Assembly: GCA_942159475.1 (NCBI GenBank)
Contig: OW804100.1
Span: 7,518,127 to 7,582,126, forward strand
Origin: Sthenelais limicola
Taxonomy: Eukaryota > Annelida > Polychaeta > Phyllodocida > Sigalionidae
Direction: 5' to 3'
DNA length: 64,000 nt
Below are positions 22,543 through 34,052 of this stretch, in pieces. The position numbers were made by a program, and so were the translations under genes. How positions within the stretch are numbered: the stretch's first letter is position 1; each line of letters begins with the position of its first letter. The notes under the pieces are model-generated. The model did not search any database and was not told where the DNA came from. It saw only the letters and a program-made list of their open reading frames with translations.

Positions 22543-23934
22543 TGTCTTGTATTCTATTAGCTATCTTGGTTTGATTGACAACTGTAGAGAGGACCACCCA
22601 TGACTGAATCTGAGTGATCTACACCTACTACACCCTTTGCGATTTCTGGGTTTCAAAAGAGTGTTATGTTCTTTATCCAATATTATTATCACAAAATTTA
22701 CACATATAATTAAGCATAATTATACATTAACTTAAACTGATTATAAAGTTAAACAGAAAAATAGTTCATTAAATGATTGATTAACTTAAAAAACTTATAA
22801 CTTGTTACTGCTTGCCTTCCATTGGTGAGTCTCCCAATGTACCTGACATTGGTACCTGGATTATTCATTATAGTGTGCAGAACATAATATAGTAGTTTTC
22901 TTCAATGTCTGAAAAGAGGATATACTCAGTCCAGTGTTCCCCTTTAATCTTAATACCCTTTAGCACAGCCCCCAGAATCGGTAAACAAGGTAATCCCCAC
23001 AAGGTATTTTATAAGAATATGAACATGAAAATGAACCATAACCCAGTAATATGACCAGAAATGTCCCTAAAATATTTAATTAAATGGCCTTTCAATACAC
23101 AGCATATCACATATATACGTTATCACTATATTGTGAGTGTTGGCGAGGTCCAATCGATTTTGGTTGGTGTTTTGATTAATAATTTTGATATAAATTCCCT
23201 TAGTCGCTTATGAACTATTAGTCGGACACAACTAAATAATGCAATAGTCCACTCTGTTTAGGGGCTGCGGGTGTGTTATTTGGACAAAAACGAACCTGGA
23301 CTAAAATTGTATAATTTTGCATTGTGGTGTCATTATCAGAACTCAGAATCAACAATGAAGATAATGCAACCGGGTCAAAGGGAATCTTGTTGTCTTATAG
23401 TCGTAGTATTCGCACTTGTATTTGTAAAGAATTGTGCATGTGGTTATAAGAATAACTGATAACTTAAAAAGGTCGTGTGAAAATGAAGTTTTCCATAGAT
23501 AAGTACTTTTCCCCCCTACAATGAGACCCGTTAACATTTTTCTACAACGCTTCTGTTTTCAAATCATGATAAGTTTCAATGTAATTTCTATTCAGCCAGA
23601 TTAGCTGTATCAATCGTTGTATTCCCCTTCAACATTCAACATCAATAAACATCAATAAAATAAGATCTTACAGTCATCTTGTTATGGTTTCATTGATACC
23701 ATCCATTGCAATGTTGTTACAAGAAATTAATACGTGTGAGGATGTCAACGTGTTGTGATTTACAAATCGTTGTAAAAGTCTTCCCACAACCTAAATTCTC
23801 TATAGAGCTCTTATACACTAGCAGCATGGGTGGCTCTCTTTAGAGCTTTCAGAGCTATTTTGACTTCTCTTAGGAACTCAAAGAAACATACCTTATTACA
23901 TAGATAAGTACTTAACCCTAAATTGTACCTAACC
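22543..23934. other. Non-coding interval
   Basis: AT-rich with short frames lacking domains; nothing recognised. Confidence 0.4.
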
Positions 23935-24085
23935 CTAGATCGGAAAAATTGCGTAAATCCCCACATATGACAGGCCCGGTACTATGGAACCGTCTTCCTG
24001 CCCAGGAAAAAATAAAACCCTGGCCAAAACTCTAAAAAATCCTAAAGGAAAATGACAGGTGGTTGATAAATATTTGATCGAGACC
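23935..24085 (+). pseudogene. LINE C-terminal tail fragment
   Basis: The frame reads MTGPVLWNRLPAQEKIKPW followed by a stop; the GPVLWN.LP block is the usual end of a CR1/Jockey-like ORF2. Only about 40 codons survive. Confidence 0.5.
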
Positions 24086-24533
24086 TAAGCTTATGAATGA
24101 AACCGATTGTAATGAGACTTCAGATAGGTGTGTGAAATCTAACGCAGAAAACTTGGATCGTTTTATCACATGCGGTATTTGTGGACTCATTATTGTGAAT
24201 TGTATGTCTTTTATTGGGAAAAAAATTACGAAAAAATGGAGTATTTTAAGGAAAGAATGTTTACCTTCATATATCGTGTATTTCTTTTGAATTGATTATC
24301 AAGAATCTTTAAGTAGCTTAATTGTAGTAATATATCGGTCCTAAAGACAACCCATGTATAATAAATGTTTGAATTGATTTATTTCGTATAATTTGCATGA
24401 CATTTAATGAAACATATCACAGTTGCGAAATTTCTATGTCAATAAACACGTCTAAAAAAAGATATTCTATGCAGAAAGAAGATCTCATGATATATTCTTT
24501 TCCTTTTAGATTTATCATACATGGAGAATTACC

Positions 24534-24609
24534 ATGGGATCAAAAATGGCTCCTTGGCGACCTGTCATATGGATTCTTTTTACGTGCCTCAGATACACTT
24601 ATTCTCAAG
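24534..24609 (+). CDS. Candidate signal-peptide first exon of the trefoil/EGF gene
   Basis: ATG at 24534 lies in a strong start context (ACCATGG). The 25 codons give a basic N-region (MGSKMAPWRP), a hydrophobic core (VIWILFTCL) and a polar C-region (RYTYSQ), then a single G before a strong donor GTAAGAA at 24610. This is a phase-1 junction, usual between a signal peptide and extracellular modules. The trefoil exons start with GA after a phase-1 acceptor, so G+GA encodes Gly and joins cleanly. The link to the exon at 43017 is inference across an 18.4 kb intron holding the large inverted-repeat structure. The overlapping frame 24397-24645 is a shadow. Confidence 0.5.
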
Positions 24610-24640
24610 GTAAGAATTCAATTTGTATCTGAGCTTTTGA

Positions 24641-24749
24641 AATAAACACGTATATCGTATAGTTAGACACAATAACACAAAGGTCTTGTGTGTAAATAAA
24701 CACGTATATCGTATAGTTAGACACAATAACACAAAGGTCTTGTGTGTAA
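24641..24749. repeat. 54 bp tandem duplication
   Basis: AATAAACACGTATATCGTAT at 24641 repeats at 24695; the two copies are identical through TTGTGTGTAA. It lies just inside the presumed intron after the signal-peptide exon. Confidence 0.95.
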
Positions 24750-25452
24750 ATAAATCCTCCCTATATTTCTTTCACAAATGGGTGTAATCTACCATTTCAG
24801 GAACCAATTCTTTATCCCATTACACTTATCATTGCAGGATAAATGTTTCAAACGGCCAGAAATCTCGCACATTGTTTGTTGTTTAAATGTTTTATTCTGC
24901 AACAACATTGCATCCTAGCGGACGCTAGTCTCAGTTATACAGATACATATATTATGGAAAGCGGAATGCATATAACCGAAAAGTGCGCATGCGCAAAAAG
25001 CGGCAACCGTTTTTATCGCAACATTACCGAAATTGCCGCAAATTCCATCCGACTTTCGCGGCCGTCGAACCGCTTTTTACGCACCGCCCATTTCGCAACT
25101 CTTACCGATTTCGTCGGCCGCTTCTGTCGGCCGTGATATGCGGCCGGAATATGCGGCTCAAATATGAATTAGATGTGGCAATATATATAGTTGATTATCC
25201 AGATTATTTCGTCTTGATTTCTTCATGGAATATAACAAACGTCTTGGCGACATTTAAGGTATTTCTTTGCATATTTCGGCCGCCATTGTCGGCGACAAAA
25301 GCGGCCGCCATTGCGACGAAATATAATGTTAATTTATGTAATACTTTCATTATATTAGACATAGGTAAATTGCCTCACTAATATTGATGAAATGAAAGAG
25401 AAAATATAAGTAGCATGGCTCTATATCATATAGATCGCCGTTTCCCCACTTA

Positions 25453-25684
25453 TATGGGTCAGATTTTCAGAAAATGTACAATTGGCAGCTGTACACATTT
25501 AGTAAATTCTGCTAAATTTGGCTGAAAAACGAAGAATACTGGGAATATGTCTGAGTATATTTTGTATCACATTGATTTAAAGTATCTGTTTTGTTATGTT
25601 AAACTGCATTTTGAAGCTTAATGAGTGTTATTTGAGTGGATTTTTGAAGGTGAATTGTACATATTCAGAGAATCTGACCCATAT
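25453..25684. mobile_element. MITE family A, copy 3
   Basis: 232 bp, from TATGGGTCAGATTTTCAGAA to TCTGACCCATATA, in reverse orientation relative to copy 1. It is part of the left arm of the large inverted structure and is mirrored by the copy at 33372. Confidence 0.85.
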
Positions 25685-26145
25685 ATCATATATGACGTAT
25701 CCATGGGTGCAGAGGCGGGGGGGGGGGGGGGGGGCGTCATCATGTAAGAATATCAATATGAATTTTTATCATACAATTCTATACAATATATACAATTGGT
25801 GAATATTCATGTAGAGTAGTTGAGCGATTGTTCCTCGGATTGTTTTCATATATTTAAGCAATTGTAAACCATGTATTGGTCTAAAACTTATCACCCATGT
25901 GTTGCCCCTAATAGGCCTAACCCGCTAATATCAAAGATGGGGCAATGGGCCAGCATACATTTTAAGGGAGGATTTACGAGCATTCTTTCCATTTAAAATT
26001 AAAATATTTCCCGTTTTTGGCATTACCTGGTAGGTTCAGGCCTAGGTTATAGGCCTAGATCTATTAACAAATCATATCAAATATTAACATAGAATGTAAT
26101 GAGAGCCGTGTCTAGGAGGCTGTATATGATGCCCACCAGTTTTTA

Positions 26146-26201
26146 CCGACCTGAGTATCTCTCGAGAGGCCGCTAGGCCTCGAGAGAGATACTCAGGTCG
26201 G
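26146..26201. repeat. 56 bp near-perfect palindrome
   Basis: CCGACCTGAGTATCTCTC at 26146 pairs with its complement ending at 26201, with a short CGCTAG centre. It separates the left inverted arm from the first CTCCAGTAACCT minisatellite, where the arm symmetry stops. Confidence 0.9.
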
Positions 26202-26216
26202 AGGTTAAATTCTGGT

Positions 26217-26795
26217 GGAGGTTAAATTCTCCAGTACCTCTGCCAGTAACCTCCTCCAGTAATCTCCTCCAGTACCTCCTTCAGGAACCTGCTCCACATA
26301 CCTCCTCCAGTAATCATCTCCAGTAGTGCCTCCTCTAATAACCTCCTCCAGTAACCTTCTCCAGTACCTCTGCCAGTAACCTCCTCCAGTAATCTCCTCC
26401 AGTACCTCCTCCAGTAACCTCCTCTAATAACCTCCTCCAGTAACCTTCTCCAGTACCTCCTCCAGTACCTCCTCCAGTAACCTCTTCCAGTAACCTCCAG
26501 TAATCTCCTCCAGTACCTCCTCCAGTAACCTCCTCCAGTAATCTCCTCCAGTACCTCCTTCAGTATCCTCCTCCAGTAACCTCCTCCAGTACCTCCTCCA
26601 GTAACCTCCTCCAGGAACCAGCTCCACATACCTCCTCCAGTAATCTCCTCCAGCAGTGCCTCCTCTAATAACCTCCTCCAGTAACCTTCTCCAGTACCTC
26701 CTCCAGTACCTCCTCCAGTAACCTCCTCCAGTAACCTCCAGTAATCTCCGCCAGTACTTCCTCCACTTACAACCTGCAGTAACCTCCTCCAGTAC
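26217..26795. repeat. Minisatellite block 1 (CTCCAGTAACCTCCT type)
   Basis: Imperfect 12-15 bp units CTCCAGTAACCT with TAATCT and TACCT variants. The minus strand is GGAGG-rich and reads as a long artificial frame of WRRLLEEVTGGG repeats. The same unit recurs at 29658-30145 and 32020-32840. Confidence 0.95.
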
Positions 26796-27079
26796 ATCCT
26801 CTCATTTAGTCCAATCTGCTAAAATGTGTCTTGAATAATGTTGGAAAATTGTGGTTACTCCAGGGCTGGGCAAGCCATTAAAACATGCACTATCCCCCAT
26901 ATGTTCCAGTGCTCCCCCCAAATAGTGATACACTAATAACACTGGTTATGATAAAAGGGGAAATAGAGATAAAGTAATGGTAGAAGTAATGGTAGAAGTA
27001 ATGGGAGGTAGTGTAGGTAAGTGTAGGTATAAAGTAAGTGTAGGTTGGAGTTGTATAGAGCCCTTGAGAAGGGCAGGAA
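26796..27079. other. Spacer between minisatellites
   Basis: Unique-looking AT-rich DNA with short GTAATGGTAGAA and AGTGTAGGT direct repeats near 26970-27045. No gene. Confidence 0.5.
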
Positions 27080-27762
27080 AAGGCGATAATAGGGAATGTT
27101 GATAATTTTAAAGAATTTTTAATGGAAAATGGTAGAGGGGTAAATAAGAATTCTAATGGGAGTGAAAATTTAATAAGGAAAATTAATAGTTTAGAAGTTA
27201 TGAGGGTTGAAAGATGAGAAGATTGTATGGTAGGGATATCGTGGTAAGGTGAGCGATAATAGGGAGGGTTGATAATTTTAAAGAATTCTTAATGGAAAAT
27301 GGTAGAGGGGTAAATAAGAATTCTAATGGGAGTGAAAATTTAATAAGGAAAATTAATAGTTTAGAAGTTATGAGGGTTGAAAGATGAGAAGATTGTATGG
27401 TAGGGATATAGTGGTAAGGTGAGCGATAATAGGGAGGGTTGATAATTTTAAAGAATTTTTACTGGAAAATGGTAGAGGGGTAAATAAGAATTCTAATGAG
27501 AGTGAAAATTTAATAAGGAAAATTAATAGTTTAGAAGTTATGAGGGTTGAAAGATGAGAAGATTGTATGGTAGGGATATAGTGGTAAGGTGAGCGATAAT
27601 AGGGAGGGTTGATAATTTTAAAGAATTTTTAATGGAAAATGGTAGAGGGGTAAATAAGAATTCTAATGAGAGTGAAAATTTAATAAGGAAAATTAATAGT
27701 TTAGAAGTTATGAGGGTTGAAAGATGAGAAGATTGTATGGTAGGGATATAGTGGTAAGGGTT
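27080..27762. repeat. 170 bp tandem repeat, four copies
   Basis: GCGATAATAGGGA recurs at 27083, 27253, 27423 and 27593. The units differ by only a few substitutions, for example GGGAATG in copy 1 against GGGAGGG in the others. It is followed by a GAAT tetranucleotide run at about 27832-27850. Confidence 0.95.
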
Positions 27763-28084
27763 GTATGGGCAGTTAGTATGGGTAGCAAGGCCGTAAGCCT
27801 CACAGGTGTCCAATCTCCCAGTGCCAAATGAGTGAATGAATGAATGAATGATCTGACCCACCTCACACCATGATTAATGTGAAATTGATACACCCCTAGA
27901 ATCATTGCAATGTGTTCAACAGCAGCACTGGCAAGGCGAATTGTACATTTTCTGAAATCTGACCCATGTGTTACAGGAAAATGAGTCACAGTCTCCACCA
28001 CTCTAATGTGCTGAATTAACCTCTTAATATGCTGAAAACTGCTGCACTCTGAAGTCTCCTACATGCCAATAAATTATTCAATAA

Positions 28085-28625
28085 ATTATACCCTGCTCCC
28101 TCACACCCTTATCCCTCATACCCTGCTCCCTCACACCCTCACACCCTTCTCCCTCACACCCACTTCCCTCATACCCTCCGCCCTTATACCCTCCTCCCTC
28201 ACACCCTTCTCCCTCACACCCACTTCCGTCATACCCTCTGCCCTTATACCCTCCTCTCTCATACCCTCCGCCCTTATACCCTCCTCCCTCACACCCTTCT
28301 CCCTCATACCCACCTCCCTCATACCCCCCACCCTCATACCCCCCGCCCTCACACCCTTCTCCCTCATACCCTCCGCCCTTATACCCTCCTCCCTCACACC
28401 CTCCTCCCTCAAACCCGCCTCCCTCACACCCACATCCCTTGTACCCTCCTTCCTCAGTCCCTCTCTCAGACCCTCCTCCCTCGGGCCCACCTCCCTCAGA
28501 CCCTCCCTCAATCCCTCCTCCAACACACCCTCCTCCCTCAGATTGGCCCCCTCAGACCACAGATTGGCCACCTCCTCCCTCAGTCACCCTTTCCTCAGAC
28601 CCTCCCACAGACCCTCTGCCCTCAA
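28085..28625. repeat. C/T-rich minisatellite (CCCTCCTCCCTCACA type)
   Basis: About 15 bp pyrimidine-rich units CCCTYCTCCCTCAYA with RCCCTTATA variants. Both strands read as chance frames of up to 193 codons (TPSSLIPS or REEGVREEG periodicity), which are not genes. A short purine-rich version appears at 31000-31105. Confidence 0.9.
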
Positions 28626-28782
28626 ACCTTACAGATTTGATTAAGTCAGATTCTAAGCTGAATTTAATTCTGTTCATGGCCGCCAATTACGCCGACAATT
28701 GCGACTGACAATTGCGGCCGCTCTATATGGGTCAGATTTTCAGAAAATGTACAATTGGCCATGTCATATGCATATATGCATG

Positions 28783-29126
28783 TGTAATGCCGTAGCTTAT
28801 TCTCACTTTTTATACTACTTACGATTGTTTTAAAATGGATTGTATAGAGCGCGCATGCTGCGCATCTATCGCGCCTTGCGCATGTTATCCAGTGTTGTAT
28901 AATTGTGAGTGTGGCCACGAGATGGCAGTATAAGCTAGTCAACTTCATTATATTCTCCTTTGCTTCTTTGTACTTCTTATTATTTAATTATAACACCTTT
29001 TCTTATACGTGATACTATTGTACCTGGTTCGGACCTTCATTATGGAATAAATTAGAGTAATTACAATATAGCTTATGCCTTGTTATCTTTATTTCTCCTC
29101 CCCTGTGCACACCGAGGGTCATTACA
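28783..29126 (+). mobile_element. Solo LTR with 4 bp target duplication
   Basis: It starts TGTAATGCC and ends GGTCATTACA, so the TG/CA termini and a 7 bp inverted repeat (TGTAATG/CATTACA) are present. CATG flanks both sides (28779-28782, 29127-29130), a 4 bp duplication as made by Ty3/Gypsy-type integrases. It contains a GGAATAAATT poly(A)-signal region at about 29043. At 344 bp with no internal region, it is a solo LTR left by recombination. Confidence 0.75.
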
Positions 29127-29138
29127 CATGTGTGTATA

Positions 29139-29380
29139 TATGGTTCAGATTTTCAGAAAACGTACAATTAGCAGCTCTACACATTAACAAAATTCTCCTA
29201 AATTAGGCTGAAAAATCATAAATACCAGGTATATCTAAGTATATTTGGTATCACATTGATTTAAAGTATCAGTTCTGTTATGTTAAATTGCATTTTGAAG
29301 CTTATTTTTGCCTTAAATATGGTTTATTTGAGAGGATTGGTGAAGGCAAATTGTACATTTTCTGAAAATCTGACCCATAT
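29139..29380. mobile_element. MITE family A, copy 4
   Basis: A 242 bp copy in the same orientation as copy 3, starting just after the solo LTR. The ends are TATGGTTCAGATTTTCAG and AAAATCTGACCCATA. Partial ends of the same family occur at about 27936-27968 and 28725-28760. Confidence 0.85.
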
Positions 29381-29469
29381 ATGCAGACATACGTACATGT
29401 ATACATATGCCCGTGTATACATCCATGTGCTCATGTATATATGTATAGATATACATATAGATGCATGCT

Positions 29470-29570
29470 TGCTGCTACAATTGGCCGCTAAAATCGGCCG
29501 GGGAATTCGGCCATTAAAATCGGTCGCACAATTCGGCAGCTAAAATCGGCCGCGGAATTTGGTATTAAAT
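29470..29570. repeat. Short tandem of ATTCGGCCGCTAAAATCGG type
   Basis: About 17-20 bp degenerate units centred on TCGGCCG separated by TAAAAT. The CGGCCG motif is also scattered through 25050-25320 and 34075-34170 in the arms of the large structure. Confidence 0.6.
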
Positions 29571-29657
29571 TGTATTAAAAAAGTGTTGAAAAAGTCTAGA
29601 AATTCTGACGCACTAATACGCTTTGCCAGTGAATTTTTGGGAATGATTGGAGGGAGA

Positions 29658-30145
29658 AACCTCCTCCAGTAATCTCCAGTACCTCCTTCAGTAACCTGCT
29701 CCAGTAACCTGCTCCAGTAACCTGCTCCAGTAACCTCCTATACCCCTTTTCGTTACCTGCTCCAGTAACCTGCTCCAGTAACCTGCTCCAGTAACCTCCT
29801 CCAGTAACCTCCTTCAGTACCTCCCCCAGTAACCTCCTCTTATCCCTTCTCCAGTCCCTCCTCCAGTAACCTACTCCAGTAACCTACTCCAGTACCTCCT
29901 CCAGTAACCTCCTCCAGTACCCTGCTCCAATTCCTCCTCCCATACCTCCTCCCATAACCTCCACCAATAACCACCTCCAGAACCTCCTCCAGTAACCTAC
30001 TGCAGTAACCTACTCCAGTACCTCTTCCAGTAACCTCCTACAGTAACCTGCTCCAGTACCTGCTTCTGTTACTTTCTCCAGTAACCTCCTCCAATATCCT
30101 CCTCCAGTAAACTCCCCCTGTAACCTCCTCCAGTACCATGCAGTA
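29658..30145. repeat. Minisatellite block 2
   Basis: Same CTCCAGTAACCT unit and strand as blocks 1 and 3. It contains runs of TGCTCCAGTAACC and more decayed units (CTCCCATAACCT). Confidence 0.95.
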
Positions 30146-30790
30146 ATGAGATGAAAGAGTGATAGATGAGGTGAAAATTTCCGCCTAAACGGATCCAATC
30201 TATGCTTAATGAGGGGTAAGATGGTTCATGTATATATGTATGTATATATACTAAAATTGATGACTGTGGGTTGAATATATCCATGCATATCTGAAATTAT
30301 ACTAATAAGTATAATTAATTATCAGTCACTATATTTTAGATCCAGTATTAATTAGTAAATCATTTTTATTGATTAAATTACGTATGATTACTCCTATATC
30401 ATTAGCATACTGAATAAAAAAACAAATTGGTCAATTGGGCCCAAGACATTGGATATGACTATAACTAGTATCACATATTAGCCAAGCATCGTTCTCCAGA
30501 CTCTACCAAACTCTCCACGAATGTAACATACCTGATAAAATGCAAAATACCTTAATCTTAAATGAAAAGAAAGCTTGTAAATCCTCACTTCAAGAGCAGG
30601 ACCTCCTTGCCATGTTACTGGAGGGGGTTACTGGAGGAGCATACATTGTATGCTGGCACATCGCCCCATCTTTGATAATGGGGTTATTAGGGGCAATGTA
30701 TGGGTGATACATTTTAGACCAATCTAAGGAGGAAGATGAGGGCAAGGTCCAAGTAGACAGCCCACATTGGTTCACAATTGCTTAAATATA
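30146..30790. repeat. Direct segmental duplicate of 32845-33215
   Basis: AGCTTGTAAATCCTC, CCTCCTTGCCATGT and GTTATTAGGGGCAA occur in the same order at both places. Each copy follows a CTCCAGTAACCT block, so minisatellite plus flank were duplicated together. This copy has an extra GTTACTGGAGG insertion at about 30615-30640. Confidence 0.75.
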
Positions 30791-31404
30791 GGATTATTTA
30801 TTTCATTTTTTTTCATAAATTAATCAGGACCTAACTCAGAAATCATTGTGTCTAAAAATTTAGCTTTTAATGTCTCCTACATCATCCACTTGGTTGTTTA
30901 AGGTATTCTAGAAAATGTAATTTATGTGAATTTATGAAGAAAAAAATAGAACATACTGGTGGTCAACCATAATGGCTCATTCTAATATCATTAAGCAAGG
31001 GTGTGCGGGCGGAGGGTATAAGGGCAAAGGGTATGAGGGAGGAGGGTGTGGGAGAGAAGGGTGTGAAGAAGGAGGGGTGGATGGAGAAGGGTATAAGAGA
31101 GAAAAACAATGTCAAACAATCTCAAATAAGTTTTACATGGATGAACTGTTATTGATCAACCTAAATGATGCATTTCTCATAGGATTGCTCATAAGTATCA
31201 GCATATAATATCAAAATGATCACAAATGAACATTTTTAATAAATGAATTCATCTGGTTAGGTCTCTTTTTATGATGTGTTTCACCTGCATCACATGCATT
31301 TGTGGGTTTAAATGCTAGAAATATTGATCCCATATACAAATGTATATGATAGGAATCCTCAACGCAACACCATACAGTGGAATTGATTTCGTAAGAATTG
31401 ATCA
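30791..31404. other. Non-coding interior of the large structure
   Basis: Contains a short GGAGGGTATAAGGG purine-rich minisatellite (about 31000-31105), otherwise unrecognised. Confidence 0.5.
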
Positions 31405-31600
31405 TATATGTATATATGAATGCGTGTATATACATATATACATGCATTCATATACATATTACATTACATACATGTACCTTATACATGTATAATAATTGAG
31501 TATGTACATGTACACGTGCATACATGTATGTACACGTACATACACCTGCATGTATACATACATGTATACATACGCATGCACATTACATATCCTCATTCTA
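31405..31600. repeat. Palindrome plus ATGTAC-rich alternating sequence
   Basis: TATGTATATATGAATGC (31402) pairs with GCATTCATATACATA (31444-31458). Then ACATGTAC/GTACATGT words alternate purine and pyrimidine to about 31600, a candidate cruciform or Z-DNA region. Confidence 0.7.
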
Positions 31601-31654
31601 TATGTATAATCAATGACTGCAACAAGCAGGAAAAGACTGTATTATTTTATGTCC

Positions 31655-31945
31655 TCCTGTACTTCACCCTGTATATCCCCCTGTATATCCCCCTGTACAT
31701 CGTCATGTACCCCTGTACATCCCCCTATACATCCTCCTGTATGTCCCCCCGTACCTCCTCCTGTACATCCCCCTGTATGTCCCCCTATACATCCTCCTGT
31801 ATGTCCCCCCGTACCTCCTCCTGTACATCCCCCTGTATGTCCCCCTGTACATCCCCCAGTATATCCCCCTGAATACCTCCTGTACATCCCCCTGTACCTC
31901 CTCCTGTACATCCCCCTGTATGTCATCCTGTACATCCCATATGTA
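31655..31945. repeat. Minisatellite CATCCCCCTGTATGTCCCC
   Basis: Units alternate CCTCCTCCTGTACATCCC and CCTGTATGTCCC. The inverse version (GGTACAGGAGGAGG) lies at 33838-33920 in the right arm. Confidence 0.9.
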
Positions 31946-32019
31946 CATGATTGTCCGCCCATACAGTACTCCCATATTCCACCAATACCTCCTCCTGTAT
32001 CCCCTCCATGGCCTCCATA

Positions 32020-32840
32020 ACCTCCTCCGGTAACCCTGCAGTAACCTCCTCCAGTAACCCCCTGCAGTAACCCCCTGCAGTAACCCCCTGCAGTAACCCC
32101 TTCCAGTAACCTCCTCCAGTAACCTCCTCCAGTAACCCCTCCAGTAACCCCTCCAGTCACCTCGTCCAGTAACCTCGTCCAGTAACCTCGTCCAGTAACC
32201 TCCTCCAGTAACCTCCTCCAGTAGGCCCCTCCAGTCACCTCCTCCAGTAACCCCTCCAGTAACCTCTGCAGTAACCTCCTCCAGTTACCTCTGCAGTAAC
32301 CTCCTCCAGTAACGTCCTCCAGTAATCCCTTCCAGTAACCTCCTCCAGTAACCACCTCCAGTAACCACCTCCAGTAGGCTCCTCCAGTAACCTCCTCCAG
32401 TAACCCCTCCAGTAACCACCTCCAGTGGGCTCCTCCAGTAACCACCTCCAGTAGGCTCCTCAAGTAACCACCTCCAATAGGCTCCTCCAGTAACCACCTC
32501 CAGTGGGCTCTTCCAGTAACCACCTCCAGTGGGCTCTTCCAGTAACCACCTCCAGTAGGCACCTCCAGTAACCACTTCCAATAGGCTCCTCCAGTAACCA
32601 CCTCCAGTGAGCTCCTCCAGTAACCACCTCCACTTACCTTCTCCATTACCTCCTCCAATGAACTTCTCCAGTAACTCGCTCCAGTAACCTCCTCCATTAA
32701 CTCCTCCAGTAACCTCCTCCAATGAACTCCTCCACTAACCCTCCCCAGTAACCTCCTCCATTAACTCCTCCAGTAACCTCCTCCAATACCTCCTCCAGTG
32801 ACCCCTCCAGTAACCTCCTCCAGAACATCTCCAGTACTAG
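32020..32840. repeat. Minisatellite block 3
   Basis: The longest CTCCAGTAACC block, with CCCCTGCAGTAA, CTCGTCCAGTAA and CCACCTCCAGTAGGCT sub-blocks showing local homogenisation. The minus-strand frame of 351 codons (31642-32697) is entirely this repeat and is not a protein. Confidence 0.95.
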
Positions 32841-33371
32841 TAATTAATTAGAAGAAAGGGGATGAATGAGGTGAATGTTTCCACTGAAGCATAACATATC
32901 TATGCTTAAGAGAGGTAACATGGTTCATGTATATATTTGATATGATTTGTTAATAGATCTAGGCCCTATCCCATTGAACATACCAGGTAATGCCAAAAAT
33001 GGGAAATATCTTAATTTTAAATGGAAAGAAAGCTTGTAAATCCTCCCTTAAAATGGTCCGATCTGAATAAATCTTAATTTTTATCAAAGAGCAGAACCTC
33101 CTTGCCATGTCTATGTATGCTGGTCCACTGCCCCATCTTTAATGAGGGGGTTATTAGGGGCAACGCATGGGTGATAAGTTTTAGACCAATACATTGTTCA
33201 CAATTGCCTAAATATATGAAAACAATCCGAGGAACAATTGCTCAACTACTCTACATGAATATTCACCAAAACAGTCTCTTGGTAGGTATAGAATTGTATG
33301 ATTATATATATGTATATTGATATACTTTCATGATGATGCCCCCCCCCCCCTCCACCCATGGATATGTCATA

Positions 33372-33617
33372 TATGGGTCAGATTTTCTGAAAATGTACAA
33401 TTCACCTTCACCAATCCACTCAAATAACCCTCATTTAAGACAGATCAGCTTCAAAATGCAGTTTAACATAACAAAACAGTACTTTATACTTTAAATCAAC
33501 ATGATACCAAATGTACCCAGATATACCCTGTATTCTTCATTTTTCAGCCAAATTTGAATAGCAGGATTTATTAAATGTGTAAAGCTGCCATACATTTTCT
33601 GAAAATCTGACCCATAT
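33372..33617. mobile_element. MITE family A, copy 5
   Basis: 246 bp, inverted partner of the copy at 25453 within the arms of the large structure. The ends are TATGGGTCAGATTTTCTGA and GAAAATCTGACCCATA. Confidence 0.85.
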
Positions 33618-33959
33618 AAGTGGAAACGGCGATCTATATGATATAGAGCCATGATACTGTATATTTTCTCTTTCATTTTATCAATATCGGTATTTACCTA
33701 TATCTAATATCATTTTGAATTTTGAACTTTATTCTTCCTCACTGAATGAGGCGTGTACTTGTACAGGTGTATATACCTGAACAATGCAAATGAGGTACAC
33801 AAATAGAATAATTATGTATAATAGTAGCGTCCAGGTAGGAGGAGGTACAGGAGGAGGTACAGCGGTATGTACAGGAAGAGGTACAGGGGGGTGGACAGGA
33901 GGAGATACAGGGGTATGGACGGATGGCATTTGACGCAAAAGACGGGCGAAAACATCGGT

Positions 33960-34052
33960 GTGTCATGCGCCAATTTCGGTCACACATGCGCCGATTTCGG
34001 TCACACATGCGCCGATTTCGGTCACACATGCGCCGATTTCGGTCACACATGC
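33960..34052. repeat. 21 bp tandem repeat, four to five copies
   Basis: CATGCGCCGATTTCGGTCAC repeats from 33963 in 21 bp steps, the first copy with CAATTTC in place of CGATTTC. It is CpG-rich, in contrast to its surroundings. Confidence 0.95.

Noticed and set aside
28063..28644. Long frames on both strands rich in TPSSLIPS or REEGVREEG
   Set aside because: Produced by a 15 bp C/T minisatellite; both strands are open for the same reason.
31642..32697. Minus-strand open frame of 351 codons
   Set aside because: It consists wholly of the CTCCAGTAACCT and CATCCCCCTGTA minisatellites; unit lengths divisible by three keep it open. No domain and no splice context.
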